NCBI GenBank assembly: GCA_019234295.1
Contig: JAFALK010000087.1
Span: forward strand, 1-64,000
Direction: 5' to 3'
DNA from: Roseateles sp.
GTDB lineage: Bacteria > Pseudomonadota > Gammaproteobacteria > Burkholderiales > Burkholderiaceae_C
Length of the DNA: 64,000 nucleotides
This document shows positions 8,346 through 17,683 of the stretch, in pieces. Numbering within the stretch: the stretch's first letter is position 1; the number at the start of each line of letters is the position of its first letter. A program made the translations under genes and the position numbers. The notes under the pieces were generated by a model. It saw only the letters and a list, made by a program, of their open reading frames with translations, searched no databases and was not told where the DNA came from.

Positions 8346-8394
8346 CTTGCGTCTTGCGTCTTGCGTCTTGCGTCTTGCGTCTTGCGTCTTGCGG
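8346..8394. repeat. 7-bp tandem repeat, CTTGCGT x6 plus one variant
   Basis: Six perfect head-to-tail copies of CTTGCGT are followed by CTTGCGG. The array lies 118 bases upstream of the EF-G-like start and directly before the GNAT pseudogene. It is a simple-sequence tract that would be prone to slippage; no gene frame is intact through it. Confidence 0.9.
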
Positions 8395-8916
8395 CCGGCC
8401 GGGACGCTTTGCGCCTTAGTGCGCTGGCCGAGCAGGGCTGGCTCGATACCCATGTCGTCGCGGGCATGTGCCCGGCGACGGCCGAGGAAGTGCGGCGCAG
8501 CTCATCCGTGGCCAGCCTGCAGGCCCAGATCGCCCGGCCCGACACCCGTGTTTTACTGGCCGAGTTCAACGAGCACCTGATCGGCTTCGCCCAGTTGCCT
8601 GCGCAGTCGCCGCAGGCCCCTGTCCTGAGCGAGCGCCCCCGCGAGCGTGAGAGGGTCCATGGGCAGCGCCCCTTCCTTGGCTAGCATGTCCGCGCCCGCC
8701 TACTGAAGGAGGTCGAGGAGCTGGCCGCCCAGGGCTCGGCGACGCTTCTTTGGACATTCGGCTGCATCCTCATCCTGCGTGCGCTGTGCCTATGCGAGCC
8801 TATGCGAGCGCCAGGGCTATCGGAGCCTGGGCTCGTGCTTGATCGAAATGGATCGCGAACGCCGCGAGATGCTCGTGCTGCCCGAGCGTCTCGGAGCATT
8901 CAGGGCAATGCGATGA
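8386..8916 (+). pseudogene. Degenerate GNAT family N-acetyltransferase
   Basis: Three pieces follow the order of a GNAT acetyltransferase. The N-terminal part reads LRLSALAEQGWLDTHV... to LLAEFNEHLIGFAQL. The middle, after an in-frame TAG at 8682-8684, reads HVRARLLKEVEELAAQGSATLLW, which corresponds to the acetyl-CoA binding helix region. The C-terminal part is in another frame: ASLCERQGYRSLGS...IEMDRERREMLV, the usual ending. The start is lost in the 7-bp repeat, there is one nonsense codon, and a frameshift falls around 8770-8790. It is a broken gene. Confidence 0.75.
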
Positions 8917-9047
8917 AGCAACAGGCCGGTGGTATTGAGCGGGGCGCTGGACAAACCGGACTGTTTGTGAAGAAATCACCCCCAGTGTCGCGTGGCGGCC
9001 AGCTGAAGGATGGACATGGGGCTTCGGGCCTCGAGGAGTCAGACCGT

Positions 9048-12000
9048 ATGGACATGAACCGGAGGCAGTTTTTCCGGGTGAGTGGGGCGGGCCTTGTTGG
9101 ATCCAGCCTCGTTGCGTTGGGCTTCTCGCCCCTGGCCGCCCTGGCCGAGGCGCGCAACTTCAAGCTTGCCCGGACGACCGAGACCCGCAATACCTGCCCG
9201 TATTGCTCGGTGGGTTGCGGCATCATCATGTACTCGCTCGGCGACAAGGCCAAGAACGTCACGAGCGAGATCATCCACATCGAAGGCGACCCGGACCACC
9301 CGGTCAACCGAGGCACCCTGTGCCCCAAGGGCGCGGGCCTGCTGGACTTTGTTCACAGCCCCAACCGGCTCAAGTGGCCGCAAGTGCGCGAGTCCGGGGC
9401 CAAAGAGTGGAAGCGCGTGAGCTGGGACGAGGCCATGGACCGCCTTGTCAAGCTGATGAAGGCCGACCGCGACGCCAACTTCATCGCCAGCAATGCTGAT
9501 GGCAAGACCGTCAACCGCTGGCTCTCCACGGGCATGCTCTGCGCGAGCGCATCCTCCAACGAATCGGGCTACATCACGCACAAGGCGATGCGCTCGATGG
9601 GGATGCTGGTCTTCGACAATCAGGCGCGCGTTTGACACGGACCGACGGTGGCCAGTCTGGCCCCGACGTTCGGACGAGGCGCGATGACCAACCACTGGGT
9701 CGACATCAAGAATGCCGACCTCGTGTTGATCATGGGTGGCAATGCCGCCGAAGCCCACCCCTGCGGCTTCAAGTGGGTAATCGAGGCCAAGCAGCACAAC
9801 AAGGCCCGGCTGCTGGTGGTGGACCCGCGCTTCACGCGCTCGGCCGCGATGAGCGACTATTACGCGCCGATCCGCGCGGGCTCTGACATCGCCTTCCTCG
9901 GTGGCGTTATCAACTACCTCCTGAGCCAGGACAAGATCCAGCACGAGTACGTCAAGCACTACACCAACGCCAGCTTCCTCATCAATGAGGGCTACAGCTT
10001 CGACAACGGGCTGTTCAGCGGTTACGACGAGCAAAAGCGCAGCTACAACAACGCCTCCTGGGCCTACGAGCTCGACGACAAGGGCTTCGCCAAGGTCGAC
10101 CCGACGCTCGAGCATCCGCGCTGTGTGCTCCAGATCATGAAGAAGCACTACTCGCGCTACACGCCCGAGATGGTGTCCCGGATCACCGGGACGCCCAAGG
10201 ACAAATTCCTCAAGTGCTGCGAAATGATCTCCAGCACGGCCGTGCCCGACAAGGTGATGACGATCATGTACGCCCTGGGCTGGACCCAGCACAGTCAGGG
10301 CTCGCAGATCATCCGAACCGGCGCTATCGTGCAGTTGCTGCTCGGAAATATCGGCCAGCCCGGCGGCGGCATGAACGCCTTGCGCGGCCACTCCAACATC
10401 CAGGGCCTGACCGACCTTGGCCTGCTTTCCACCTCGCTCACTGGCTACATGACGCTGGCGCGCGATAGCGAGCAGGACCTGGAGACCTATTACAAGACCC
10501 GCGCGCTCAAGCCCCTGCGGCCCAACCAGATGAGCTACTGGCAGAACTACCCCAAGTTCTTCGTCAGCCAGCAAAAGGCCTGGTGGGGCAAGGCGGCGAC
10601 CAAGGAGAACGACTGGGCCTTCCACTACCTGCCCAAGTGGGACAAGGGCTACGACGTGTTGCAGGCCTTTGAGCTGATGAACCAGGGCAAGATGAACGGC
10701 TACATCTGCCAGGGCTTCAACCCTGTCGGCTCCTTCCCCAACAAGAAGAAGATCGTCGACGGCCTGTCCAAGCTGAAGTACCTGGTCATCATCGATCCGC
10801 TCAACACCGAGACGGCCGAGTTCTGGAAGAACTTCGGCGAGCACAACGACGTGAAGAGCGAGGAGATCCAGACCACCGTCTTTCGCTTCCCCAGCACTTG
10901 CTTCGCCGAGGAGGATGGCTCGCTGACCAACTCGGGCCGCTGGCTGCAGTGGCACTGGAAGGGCGCCCCGCCGCCCGGCGATGCCAAGGGCGATGCGGAA
11001 ATCATCGCGGAGATCTTCCTGCGCATGAAGGCCGCCTACGTCAAGGACGGCGGCGCCTTCCCCGACCCCATCGTCAACCTCACCTGGTCCTACAAGATTC
11101 CCAAGAGTCCCTCGGCCGAGGAGCTCGCGATGGAGTACAACGGTAAGGCCTTGGCCGATGTGACCGATCCCAAGGACCCAAGCAAGGTGCTGGTCAAGGC
11201 CGGCGAACAGCTTCCAGGCTTCGCGATGCTGCGCGACGACGGCAGCACCGCCTGCGGCTGCTGGATCTACGCAGGGGCGTGGACCCAGGCCGGCAACCAG
11301 ATGGCACGGCGCGACAACAGCGATCCCTTCGGCATCGGCCAGACGCTCAACTGGGCCTGGGCCTGGCCGGCGAATCGCCGCATCCTCTACAACGCCGCGT
11401 CCAGCGATCCCACTGGCAAGGCCTGGAACGCCAGGCGCCGCCTGGTCAACTGGACGGGCGACAAGTGGGCCGGTGCCGACGTGCCCGACATCCGCCCCGA
11501 TGCCAACCCGGGTGAGGACGAGGCGGTCCACCCCTTCATCATGACCGCCGAGGGCGTGGCGAGGCTGTTCGCGCCCAGCGGCATGGTCGACGGCCCCCTG
11601 CCCGAGCATTACGAACCCTTCGAGTCGCCCATTCCGGGCAACCCAATGAACAGCAATTCCAAGGCCCGCGCCAATCCTGCGGCGCGCGTGTTCAAGGGCG
11701 ACAAGGAGGCCTTCGGTACGCCCGCCGAGTACCCCTATGTGGCCACGAGCTACCGGCTGACCGAGCACTTCCACTACTGGACCAAGAACGTGGATACCTC
11801 GGCCATCATCCAGCCGCAGCAGTTCGTGGAGATCAGCGAGGAGCTGGCCCAGGAGAAGGGAATCGCCAACGGCGGCATGGTCAAGGTCAGCTCCAAGCGA
11901 GGCTTCATCAAGGCCGTGGCGGTGGTGACCAAGCGGATCCCCGTGCTCGAGGTCGACGGCAAGAAGGTGCACACGGTGGGCCTGCCCAACCACTGGGGTT

Positions 12001-12116
12001 TTGTCGGCGTGGCCAAGCCCGGCTATTTGGTGAACACGCTCACCCCCTTCGTGGGCGATGCGAACACCCAGACGCCGGAATACAAGAGCTTCACCGTCAA
12101 TATCGAGAAAGCGTGA
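9048..12116 (+). CDS. fdnG/fdoG-like: Selenocysteine-containing formate dehydrogenase, major (molybdopterin) subunit
   Basis: This is the catalytic alpha subunit of a membrane-bound respiratory formate dehydrogenase (formate to CO2, electrons to quinone), working on the periplasmic side with a molybdenum or tungsten bis-MGD cofactor. The frame is open from 9048 to 12116 except for one TGA at 9633-9635, which falls at residue 196, the position of Sec196 in E. coli FdnG. Flanking residues are QARV-U-HGPTVASLAPTFGRGAMTNHW, the family's active-site segment. A Tat signal (MDMNRRQFF...) opens the protein, and Cys50, Cys53, Cys57 and Cys92 form the [4Fe-4S] site. Product 1022 residues, against about 1015 in E. 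coli. The ATG at 9048 has GAGGAG 9 bases upstream. It heads a nine-gene operon that also encodes selA, selB and tRNA-Sec. An automatic caller would split it at the TGA. Confidence 0.97.
9642..9673 (+). promoter_or_regulatory. Bacterial SECIS element in fdhG
   Basis: Starting seven bases after the UGA, a hairpin can form with apical stem GGCCA (9650-9654), loop GUC (9655-9657) and UGGCC (9658-9662), over a lower stem of CCGACG with CGUUCGG (9667-9673) containing a bulge. The GU in the apical loop and its distance from the UGA match the E. coli fdhF and fdnG SECIS elements that SelB recognises. Confidence 0.85.
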
Positions 12117-12125
12117 GGTAGCGAC

Positions 12126-12995
12126 ATGTCTTCACTCCAATCGCTCGATATCGCGAAACGCTCCGCCACCACCACGCCGAGTCCGCAGGCGCGGCATGGC
12201 GCGGAGATCGCCAAGCTCATCGATGTCTCCTCCTGCATCGGCTGCAAGGCCTGCCAGGTGGCCTGCATGCAATGGAACGACCTGCGCGACGACGTGGGCG
12301 AGAACGCCGGCAGCTACGACAATCCGCGCGACCTCACGCCGCAATCGTGGACGGTCATGCGCTACTCCGAGGTGGAGGTCGTCGAGAACAAGCTCGAATG
12401 GCTGATCCGCAAGGACGGCTGCATGCACTGCGAGGACCCGGGCTGCCTCAAGTCTTGCCCCGCCCCTGGCGCCATCGTGCAGTACACGAACGGCATCGTG
12501 GACTTCATCTCCGAGCACTGCATCGGGTGCGGCAACTGCGTGACCGGCTGCCCCTTCGACGTGCCGCGCATCTCCAAGGTCGACAGCAAGGCCTACAAGT
12601 GCTCGCTGTGTTCCGATCGTGTCGGCGTCGGCCTGGAGCCGGCCTGCGTGAAGGCCTGCCCGACGGGCGCCATTCGCTTTGGGGCCAAGGAAGACATGCT
12701 GGACTTCGGCGCCGAGCGCGTGGCCGACCTCAAGGAGCGCGGCTACGAGCAGGCCGGCGTCTACGATCCGCCCGGCGTCGGCGGCACGCACGTGGTCTAC
12801 GTGCTCCAGCATGCTGACAAGCCCGAGCTCTACCACGGGCTGCCCGCCGATCCGAAGATCAGCCCACTGGTCTCGCTCTGGAAGGGCGTGGCCAAGCCGC
12901 TGGCGGTGGCGGCCATGATCGGCGCGGTCTTCGCCGGCTTCTTCCACTACATGAAGGTAGGCCCCATCGAAACCAAGGACGAGGCTGAATCATGA
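12126..12995 (+). CDS. fdnH/fdoH-like: Formate dehydrogenase iron-sulfur (beta) subunit
   Basis: The 289-residue electron-transfer subunit carries electrons from the catalytic subunit to the cytochrome b subunit. Four ferredoxin-type Cys clusters are visible: [35 protein letters not shown], and CSLCSDR...CVKACP. One C-terminal membrane helix (about residues 258-276, [20 protein letters not shown]) would anchor it with the active site in the periplasm, as in E. coli FdnH. It starts 9 bases after fdhG, and its TGA overlaps the next ATG by 4 bases. Confidence 0.95.
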   Translation: MSSLQSLDIAKRSATTTPSPQARHGAEIAKLIDVSSCIGCKACQVACMQWNDLRDDVGENAGSYDNPRDLTPQSWTVMRYSEVEVVENKLEWLIRKDGCMHCEDPGCLKSCPAPGAIVQYTNGIVDFISEHCIGCGNCVTGCPFDVPRISKVDSKAYKCSLCSDRVGVGLEPACVKACPTGAIRFGAKEDMLDFGAERVADLKERGYEQAGVYDPPGVGGTHVVYVLQHADKPELYHGLPADPKISPLVSLWKGVAKPLAVAAMIGAVFAGFFHYMKVGPIETKDEAES

Positions 12996-13612
12996 AACTG
13001 CTGCAGCGCTATCAGGACGGCGATCGGATGAGGCACTGGCTCGTCGCCCTCCTGTTCTTCATGGCCGCTTTCTCGGGCCTGGCCTTCTTCCACCCGGCCT
13101 TGTACTTCTTCACGGCCCTCTTCGGCGGCGGCGCGTGGGCGCGCATCTTGCACCCCTTCTTCGGGCTGGCAATGGCGCTGATCTTCGCCGGGCTGTTCTT
13201 CAAGCTCCGGCACGAGAACCGCATGACCGATGCCGACCGCGCATGGCGCGCCCGGGCCGGCCAGCTGCTGCGTGGCGACAAGGGGGCCATGCCGCCCGTG
13301 GGCAAGTACAACGCGGGTCAGAAAATGGTGTTCTGGCTGCTGAGCAGCTGCCTGCTCCTGCTGTTCATCACGGGCTTCATGTTTTGGCAACCGTGGTTCG
13401 CCAACGCCTTCCCCATCCTGCTGCGCCGCATTGGCGTCCTCGTCCACGCGGCCTCGGCAGTCGGCCTGATCCTCGGTGTCATCGTCCACGTGTATGCGGC
13501 CATCTGGGTCAAGGGCACCTTGCGCGCCATGACGCGCGGCACCGTGACCGAGGCCTGGGCCAGGCAAAATCACGCGCTGTGGTACCAGGACATGACGCGT
13601 CTGCGTAAATGA
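12992..13612 (+). CDS. fdnI/fdoI-like: Formate dehydrogenase cytochrome b556 (gamma) subunit
   Basis: The 206-residue integral membrane protein has four hydrophobic helices (about residues 15-45, 50-70, 105-130, 148-172). Candidate haem-ligand histidines include those in [17 protein letters not shown] and VIVHVYAA, the pattern of FdnI-type di-haem cytochromes that pass electrons to quinone. Length matches E. coli FdoI (about 211). Its start overlaps the end of the beta subunit, so the three structural subunits are translationally coupled. Confidence 0.95.
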   Translation: MKLLQRYQDGDRMRHWLVALLFFMAAFSGLAFFHPALYFFTALFGGGAWARILHPFFGLAMALIFAGLFFKLRHENRMTDADRAWRARAGQLLRGDKGAMPPVGKYNAGQKMVFWLLSSCLLLLFITGFMFWQPWFANAFPILLRRIGVLVHAASAVGLILGVIVHVYAAIWVKGTLRAMTRGTVTEAWARQNHALWYQDMTRLRK

Positions 13613-13630
13613 GAAAGGGCACCGTACACG

Positions 13631-14629
13631 ATGACGGCCGCGGCCAAGCTGCTATCGCCCGAAGAGATTGCGGTCCGTGCCGGTGAGCAGGTCGCCTTCC
13701 TGCGCCTGCCCGAGCCGGGGCTGTTCGCCGAACGCGCCCTGCGCCTGCGCCAGCTCGCCGCCGGGCACGCGATGCGCGACTACCTGCTGTTCTGCGCCGA
13801 GCTGACTCAGTGCCAGCATGAGCGTTTCAAGCAGCCACTGACGCTCGTGCTGCCGACCGCCGCGCAGATCGAGGCCGCGGCGCATGCTGGGCGCCCACTG
13901 CTGGACGTGCAATCCTGGCCGCGCGACCCGAGCTGGTGCGTCGAGTTGCGCGCACTGATGCGAGCCCTTGCCGCGCGGTTGCCCGATGGTCCAGCACGCG
14001 AGACTACCCAGGGGCTGGCTGCCTCCAGCGACGAACATCTCGAACAGCAGGCTGACCGTCTACTCGGCGGCGTGATGCTGGGCCTGGATCTTGGCACGGC
14101 CCCGCTCGTCGCGGCCGCCCTGCAGCTGTACTGGGTGCGCCTGGTTGCCGCGATCCAGGCTGAGCATGGCGGCGACCGTATCGCTCCATTCGGTCGCATC
14201 GATGACCCCTTGTCCTGCCCCTGCTGCGGCTCTCGGCCTACGGCCAGCATCACGCGCATTGGCGCCGAAGGATCGGGCTGGCGCTACCTCTGCTGCAGTC
14301 TGTGCGCCACCCAATGGCATTACGTGCGCATCAAGTGCACGCATTGCCAGGCCACCAAGGGCATCGGCTTTCAGGCGCTCGTCGACGAGGCCGGTCATGG
14401 CAACGAGCGCGTGCAGGTCGAGACTTGCGAAGGCTGCGGCCACTACCTGAAAATCGTCCATATGGAAAAGGACAATCAGGTCGAGCCCATGGCAGACGAC
14501 CTCGCCTCGCTGACATTGGACCTGCTGGTCTCGGAGACTGGCCTGCAGCGCCATGGCGTGAACCTGATGCTGCTCTTCGGCGACCCCGACTCCGGCGCCG
14601 CGCCTCCCGATCCCGACGGGAGATCGTGA
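13631..14629 (+). CDS. fdhE: Formate dehydrogenase accessory protein FdhE
   Basis: The 332-residue cytosolic protein (E. coli FdhE is about 309) is needed for assembly of Tat-exported respiratory formate dehydrogenases. The C-terminal half carries paired Cys motifs CPCC (near 198), CCSLC, CTHC and CEGC, the iron-binding rubredoxin-like knuckles of the family. It follows the gamma subunit by 18 bases and its TGA shares one base with the ATG of selA. Confidence 0.93.
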   Translation: MTAAAKLLSPEEIAVRAGEQVAFLRLPEPGLFAERALRLRQLAAGHAMRDYLLFCAELTQCQHERFKQPLTLVLPTAAQIEAAAHAGRPLLDVQSWPRDPSWCVELRALMRALAARLPDGPARETTQGLAASSDEHLEQQADRLLGGVMLGLDLGTAPLVAAALQLYWVRLVAAIQAEHGGDRIAPFGRIDDPLSCPCCGSRPTASITRIGAEGSGWRYLCCSLCATQWHYVRIKCTHCQATKGIGFQALVDEAGHGNERVQVETCEGCGHYLKIVHMEKDNQVEPMADDLASLTLDLLVSETGLQRHGVNLMLLFGDPDSGAAPPDPDGRS

Positions 14630-16065
14630 TGGCAGCGCCCCAAGAGTCCGTGGTCCACGGCTCGAAGGCAAACCCCAAGGATCTGCCCTCGACCGACAAA
14701 CTCTTGCGCCATTGCGCCCCGCTGCTCGCGGAGCATGGCCACACGCTCGTGGCCGCAGAGGCGCGCCATCTGCTTGACGCCCTGCGCCTGCGCGTGCTGG
14801 CCGGGCAGGCGAGCGCTGCGCAGCTCGCCCTTGAGCCACTGGCGCAGCAGCTGGCGCAGCGCGTTCAGCAGCGGCTCTCGCCGCGCATGCGCGCCGTGAT
14901 CAACCTCACCGGTACCGTCATCCATACCAATCTCGGCCGCGCGCTGCTGGCCGATGCGGCGCTGCAGCCGCTGCTGCAGCTGATGGCCAGCCCCAACAAC
15001 CTCGAATACGACCTCGGCTCGGGCGGCCGCGGCGACCGTGATGACGTGGTCGAAGGCCTGCTCTGCGAGCTGACCGGCGCCGAAGCCGCGACCGTGGTCA
15101 ACAACAATGCCGCCGCTGTGCTGCTGGGCATCGCGGCGCTGGCGCGCGGCCGCGAGGTCATCGTTTCCCGCGGCGAGCTCGTCGAGATTGGTGGTGCGTT
15201 CCGCATGCCCGATGTGATGGCCAGCGCCGGCGCGGTGATGGTCGAGGTCGGCACGACGAACCGCACCCATGCGCGCGACTACGAGCAGGCCATCAACGAG
15301 CGCACGGCGCTGCTCATGAAGGTCCATACGAGCAACTACCAGGTCCAGGGCTTCACCGCCGCCGTGCAAGAGGCTGAGCTGGCCGCGATCGCGCACGCGC
15401 GCGGCCTGCCGCTGATGAGCGACCTGGGCAGCGGTGCGCTTGTCGACCTGTCCCAATGGGGGCTGCCCGCCGAGCCCTTGCCCCAGCAGATGCTGGCCGC
15501 GGGCTGCGACGTGGTGAGCTTCAGTGGTGACAAGCTGCTCGGCGGCCCGCAGGCCGGCCTCATCGTCGGGCGGCTCGATGTGATCCAGAAGATCCGCAAG
15601 TTCCCGATGAAGCGCGCACTGCGCATGAGCAAGCTGCCCATGGCTGTGCTCGAAGCCACGCTGCGCCTCTATCTTCGGCCCGAGAAACTCACCGAGACCC
15701 TGCCCACGCTGCGCCTGCTCACCCGCCCCCTGGCGGTCATCGAGGCGCAGGCGCGCAGCCTACAGCCCCTTGTGCATGCGGCCGTGGCACCGCGCTATGC
15801 CGTGGTGACTGCCGCCATGCAGGGCCAGATCGGCTCGGGCTCCCTGCCCGTTGCGCGGCTGCCGTCCGCGGGCCTGGTGATCGCGCCGCAAGGCGGCAGG
15901 AACCTCGGCTCGGCGCTGGACAAGCTCAGCCGCGCTCTGCGCGAACTACCCGAGCCCGTGATTGGCCGCATTGCCGACGACAAGCTCTGGCTCGACCTGC
16001 GCTGCCTCGAAGACAGCGCACACCTGAGCCGCCAGCTGCCCGCGCTGCAGGAGGCCCTGGCATGA
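14629..16065 (+). CDS. selA: L-seryl-tRNA(Sec) selenium transferase
   Basis: SelA is the PLP enzyme that converts Ser-tRNA(Sec) to Sec-tRNA(Sec) using selenophosphate. The 478-residue product (E. coli 463) has the N-terminal tRNA-binding region, the glycine-rich segment NLEYDLGSGGRGDRDD, and the PLP Lys302 in SFSGDKLLGGPQAG. The start at 14629 overlaps the fdhE stop as TGATG and has GGGAGA upstream; reading-frame extensions upstream would lie inside fdhE. Its product would charge the tRNA-Sec encoded at the end of the same operon. SelD, the selenophosphate synthetase, is not in the window. Confidence 0.96.
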   Translation: MAAPQESVVHGSKANPKDLPSTDKLLRHCAPLLAEHGHTLVAAEARHLLDALRLRVLAGQASAAQLALEPLAQQLAQRVQQRLSPRMRAVINLTGTVIHTNLGRALLADAALQPLLQLMASPNNLEYDLGSGGRGDRDDVVEGLLCELTGAEAATVVNNNAAAVLLGIAALARGREVIVSRGELVEIGGAFRMPDVMASAGAVMVEVGTTNRTHARDYEQAINERTALLMKVHTSNYQVQGFTAAVQEAELAAIAHARGLPLMSDLGSGALVDLSQWGLPAEPLPQQMLAAGCDVVSFSGDKLLGGPQAGLIVGRLDVIQKIRKFPMKRALRMSKLPMAVLEATLRLYLRPEKLTETLPTLRLLTRPLAVIEAQARSLQPLVHAAVAPRYAVVTAAMQGQIGSGSLPVARLPSAGLVIAPQGGRNLGSALDKLSRALRELPEPVIGRIADDKLWLDLRCLEDSAHLSRQLPALQEALA

Positions 16066-16556
16066 AGCGCCGCGAGCTCCTCGTCCTCGGAGGCTTTGCG
16101 GCCGCCGCGCAGCTGCGCCTGGGCGGGGCCGAAGGCATCAAGCGAGACTGGCCTAAGGGCCGCGCGACGCCTGCGCTGGCGCTGCCCGGCTTCAGCCTGG
16201 CTTCAGCGCGCGGCACCGTCGTGCTGCTGAATTTCTGGGCCAGCTGGTGCCCGCCCTGCCGTGACGAACTGCCCTCGCTCGAACTGCTTGAGGCGGTGCT
16301 AGAGCCCAAGGACTTCAAGGTCGTGGCCATCAACTACCGCGAGACCGACGCTGCGCTCAAGCGCTTTCTCGACCAGATGCCCTCGTCCCTGAGCATGGTG
16401 CGCGACGCCGACGGCACGGTGGCCCAGGCCTTTGGCGTCCACGTCTTCCCTACCAGCGTTCTCATCGGTCGCGATGGCCGTGCCATCTTCACCGTGGTCG
16501 GCGGGATGGAGTGGAACCAGGAACCCGCGCGCGGCTGGATTGCACCTTATCTATGA
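16062..16556 (+). CDS. TlpA-like thioredoxin-fold protein
   Basis: A 164-residue protein with a hydrophobic leader opening MKRRELLVLGGFAAAAQL, which could be a Tat or Sec signal or an anchor, then a thioredoxin fold with redox motif WASWCPPCRDELPSLE (Cys near 63 and 66) and the cis-Pro region FPTSVLIGRDG. This is the TlpA/ResA pattern of exported thiol-disulfide oxidoreductases. Its ATG overlaps the selA stop (ATGA). It interrupts the usual selA-selB pair. A role in redox care of the exported selenoenzyme or of its cysteines is possible but only inferred. Confidence 0.85.
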   Translation: MKRRELLVLGGFAAAAQLRLGGAEGIKRDWPKGRATPALALPGFSLASARGTVVLLNFWASWCPPCRDELPSLELLEAVLEPKDFKVVAINYRETDAALKRFLDQMPSSLSMVRDADGTVAQAFGVHVFPTSVLIGRDGRAIFTVVGGMEWNQEPARGWIAPYL

Positions 16557-16572
16557 ACTCTTGGAGAAATGA

Positions 16573-17673
16573 ATGATGGACCGCAGAACCCTTCTTGGCG
16601 GCGCACTGGCCGCGGCAGTTGCTCCGCTGGCACGGGCCGAAGCCGAGCGCCACTTTGCGCCCGAGCCCAGTGCCGCCTGGCGCACCTTCGACCTCACGCT
16701 CAGCGTCGAGGTTGTCGACGTGCAGGGCGTCACGAAGCTGTGGCTGCCGCTTCCCGACTTGGAGACGCCTTACCAGCGCACCCTCGAAAATTCTTGGACC
16801 GGCAACGCCCGGATCGCCCGCGTGCAGGCCGACGCCGCCCGCGACACGCGCATGTTCTACGCTGAGTTCGACCCGGCCACCCAACAGCCACAAGTCTCGC
16901 TCACGACCCGCCTGCAGACGCGCAACCGCGTCGTCGATTGGAGCAAGCCCGGCCAGGTGCATGAGGACCCGCAATCGCTGCACGCTGCCCTGCAAGCGAC
17001 CGAGATGATCCCAATCGACGGCGTCGTTCATCGCACGGCGCTGGAGGCCGTTAAGGGCGTGCCAAACGACGATCTCGAACGTACCCGGGCCATCTACCGC
17101 TGGGTCGTCACCAATGCCCACCGCGAGCCCGCGGTTCGCGGCTGCGGCACGGGCGACGTACGCACCATGCTGGAGACCGGCAATCTCGGTGGCAAGTGCG
17201 CGGACCTGAACGCCGTTTTCGTCGGCATGTGCCGATCAATTGGTATCCCGGCGCGCGACCTCTACGGCGTGCGCATGGCGCCAAGCGCGTTTGGCTATCG
17301 CGAGCTCGGCGCGAATTCCGCCAACCTCAAGGGTGCCCAGCATTGCCGCGCCGAGGCCTTCCTCAAGCAGTACGGCTGGGTGGCCATGGATCCGGCCGAC
17401 GTGCTCAAGGTCATGCGCCAGGAAACGCCGGACTGGATCAAGGACATGGCCCATCCCGTGGCCGCGCCCGTGGCCAAGAGCCTCTTTGGATCTTGGGAAG
17501 GCAACTGGGTCGGCTACAACCGCGCCCACGACCTGCGCCTGCCGGGCCAGCGCGGCGCGGCCACGCTGCCCTTCCTCATGTACCCGCAGGGCGAGAACGC
17601 CAGCGGCCGCTTCGACGAGCTGGCGCCCGACACGTTCAAGTACACGATCAGCGCCAAGGAACTCACCGTCTGA
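16573..17673 (+). CDS. Exported transglutaminase-like cysteine protein
   Basis: A 366-residue protein with a twin-Arg leader (MMDRRTLLGGALAAAVAPLARA) and a central transglutaminase-like fold. The likely triad is Cys in GGKCADLNAVFVGMCRSIGIPARD (near 202), His in GAQHCRAEAFL (near 257) and Asp in WVAMDPAD. Upstream is a beta-rich domain (about residues 35-130). The family usually has protease-like activity, not true transglutaminase activity. GGAG lies 6 bases before the ATG. It sits 16 bases after the TlpA-like gene and 10 bases before selB, so it is part of the fdh-sel operon. Its function there is unknown; processing or quality control of the exported dehydrogenase is one idea. Confidence 0.85.
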   Translation: MMDRRTLLGGALAAAVAPLARAEAERHFAPEPSAAWRTFDLTLSVEVVDVQGVTKLWLPLPDLETPYQRTLENSWTGNARIARVQADAARDTRMFYAEFDPATQQPQVSLTTRLQTRNRVVDWSKPGQVHEDPQSLHAALQATEMIPIDGVVHRTALEAVKGVPNDDLERTRAIYRWVVTNAHREPAVRGCGTGDVRTMLETGNLGGKCADLNAVFVGMCRSIGIPARDLYGVRMAPSAFGYRELGANSANLKGAQHCRAEAFLKQYGWVAMDPADVLKVMRQETPDWIKDMAHPVAAPVAKSLFGSWEGNWVGYNRAHDLRLPGQRGAATLPFLMYPQGENASGRFDELAPDTFKYTISAKELTV

Positions 17674-17683
17674 TCACCGCCCC

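Noticed and set aside
8346..8394. Short direct repeats as a CRISPR array
   Set aside because: Units of 7 bp are directly joined without spacers and no cas gene is near.
9633..9635. Stop codon splitting the formate dehydrogenase gene, suggesting a pseudogene or sequencing error
   Set aside because: The TGA falls exactly at the Sec position, is followed by a SECIS-like hairpin, and selA, selB and tRNA-Sec are in the same operon.
9039..11993. 984-codon open frame on the minus strand across fdhG
   Set aside because: It is antisense to a certain gene; high GC at third codon positions removes stop codons in this frame. The protein is low-complexity (Val/Leu/His/Asp) with no family resemblance.
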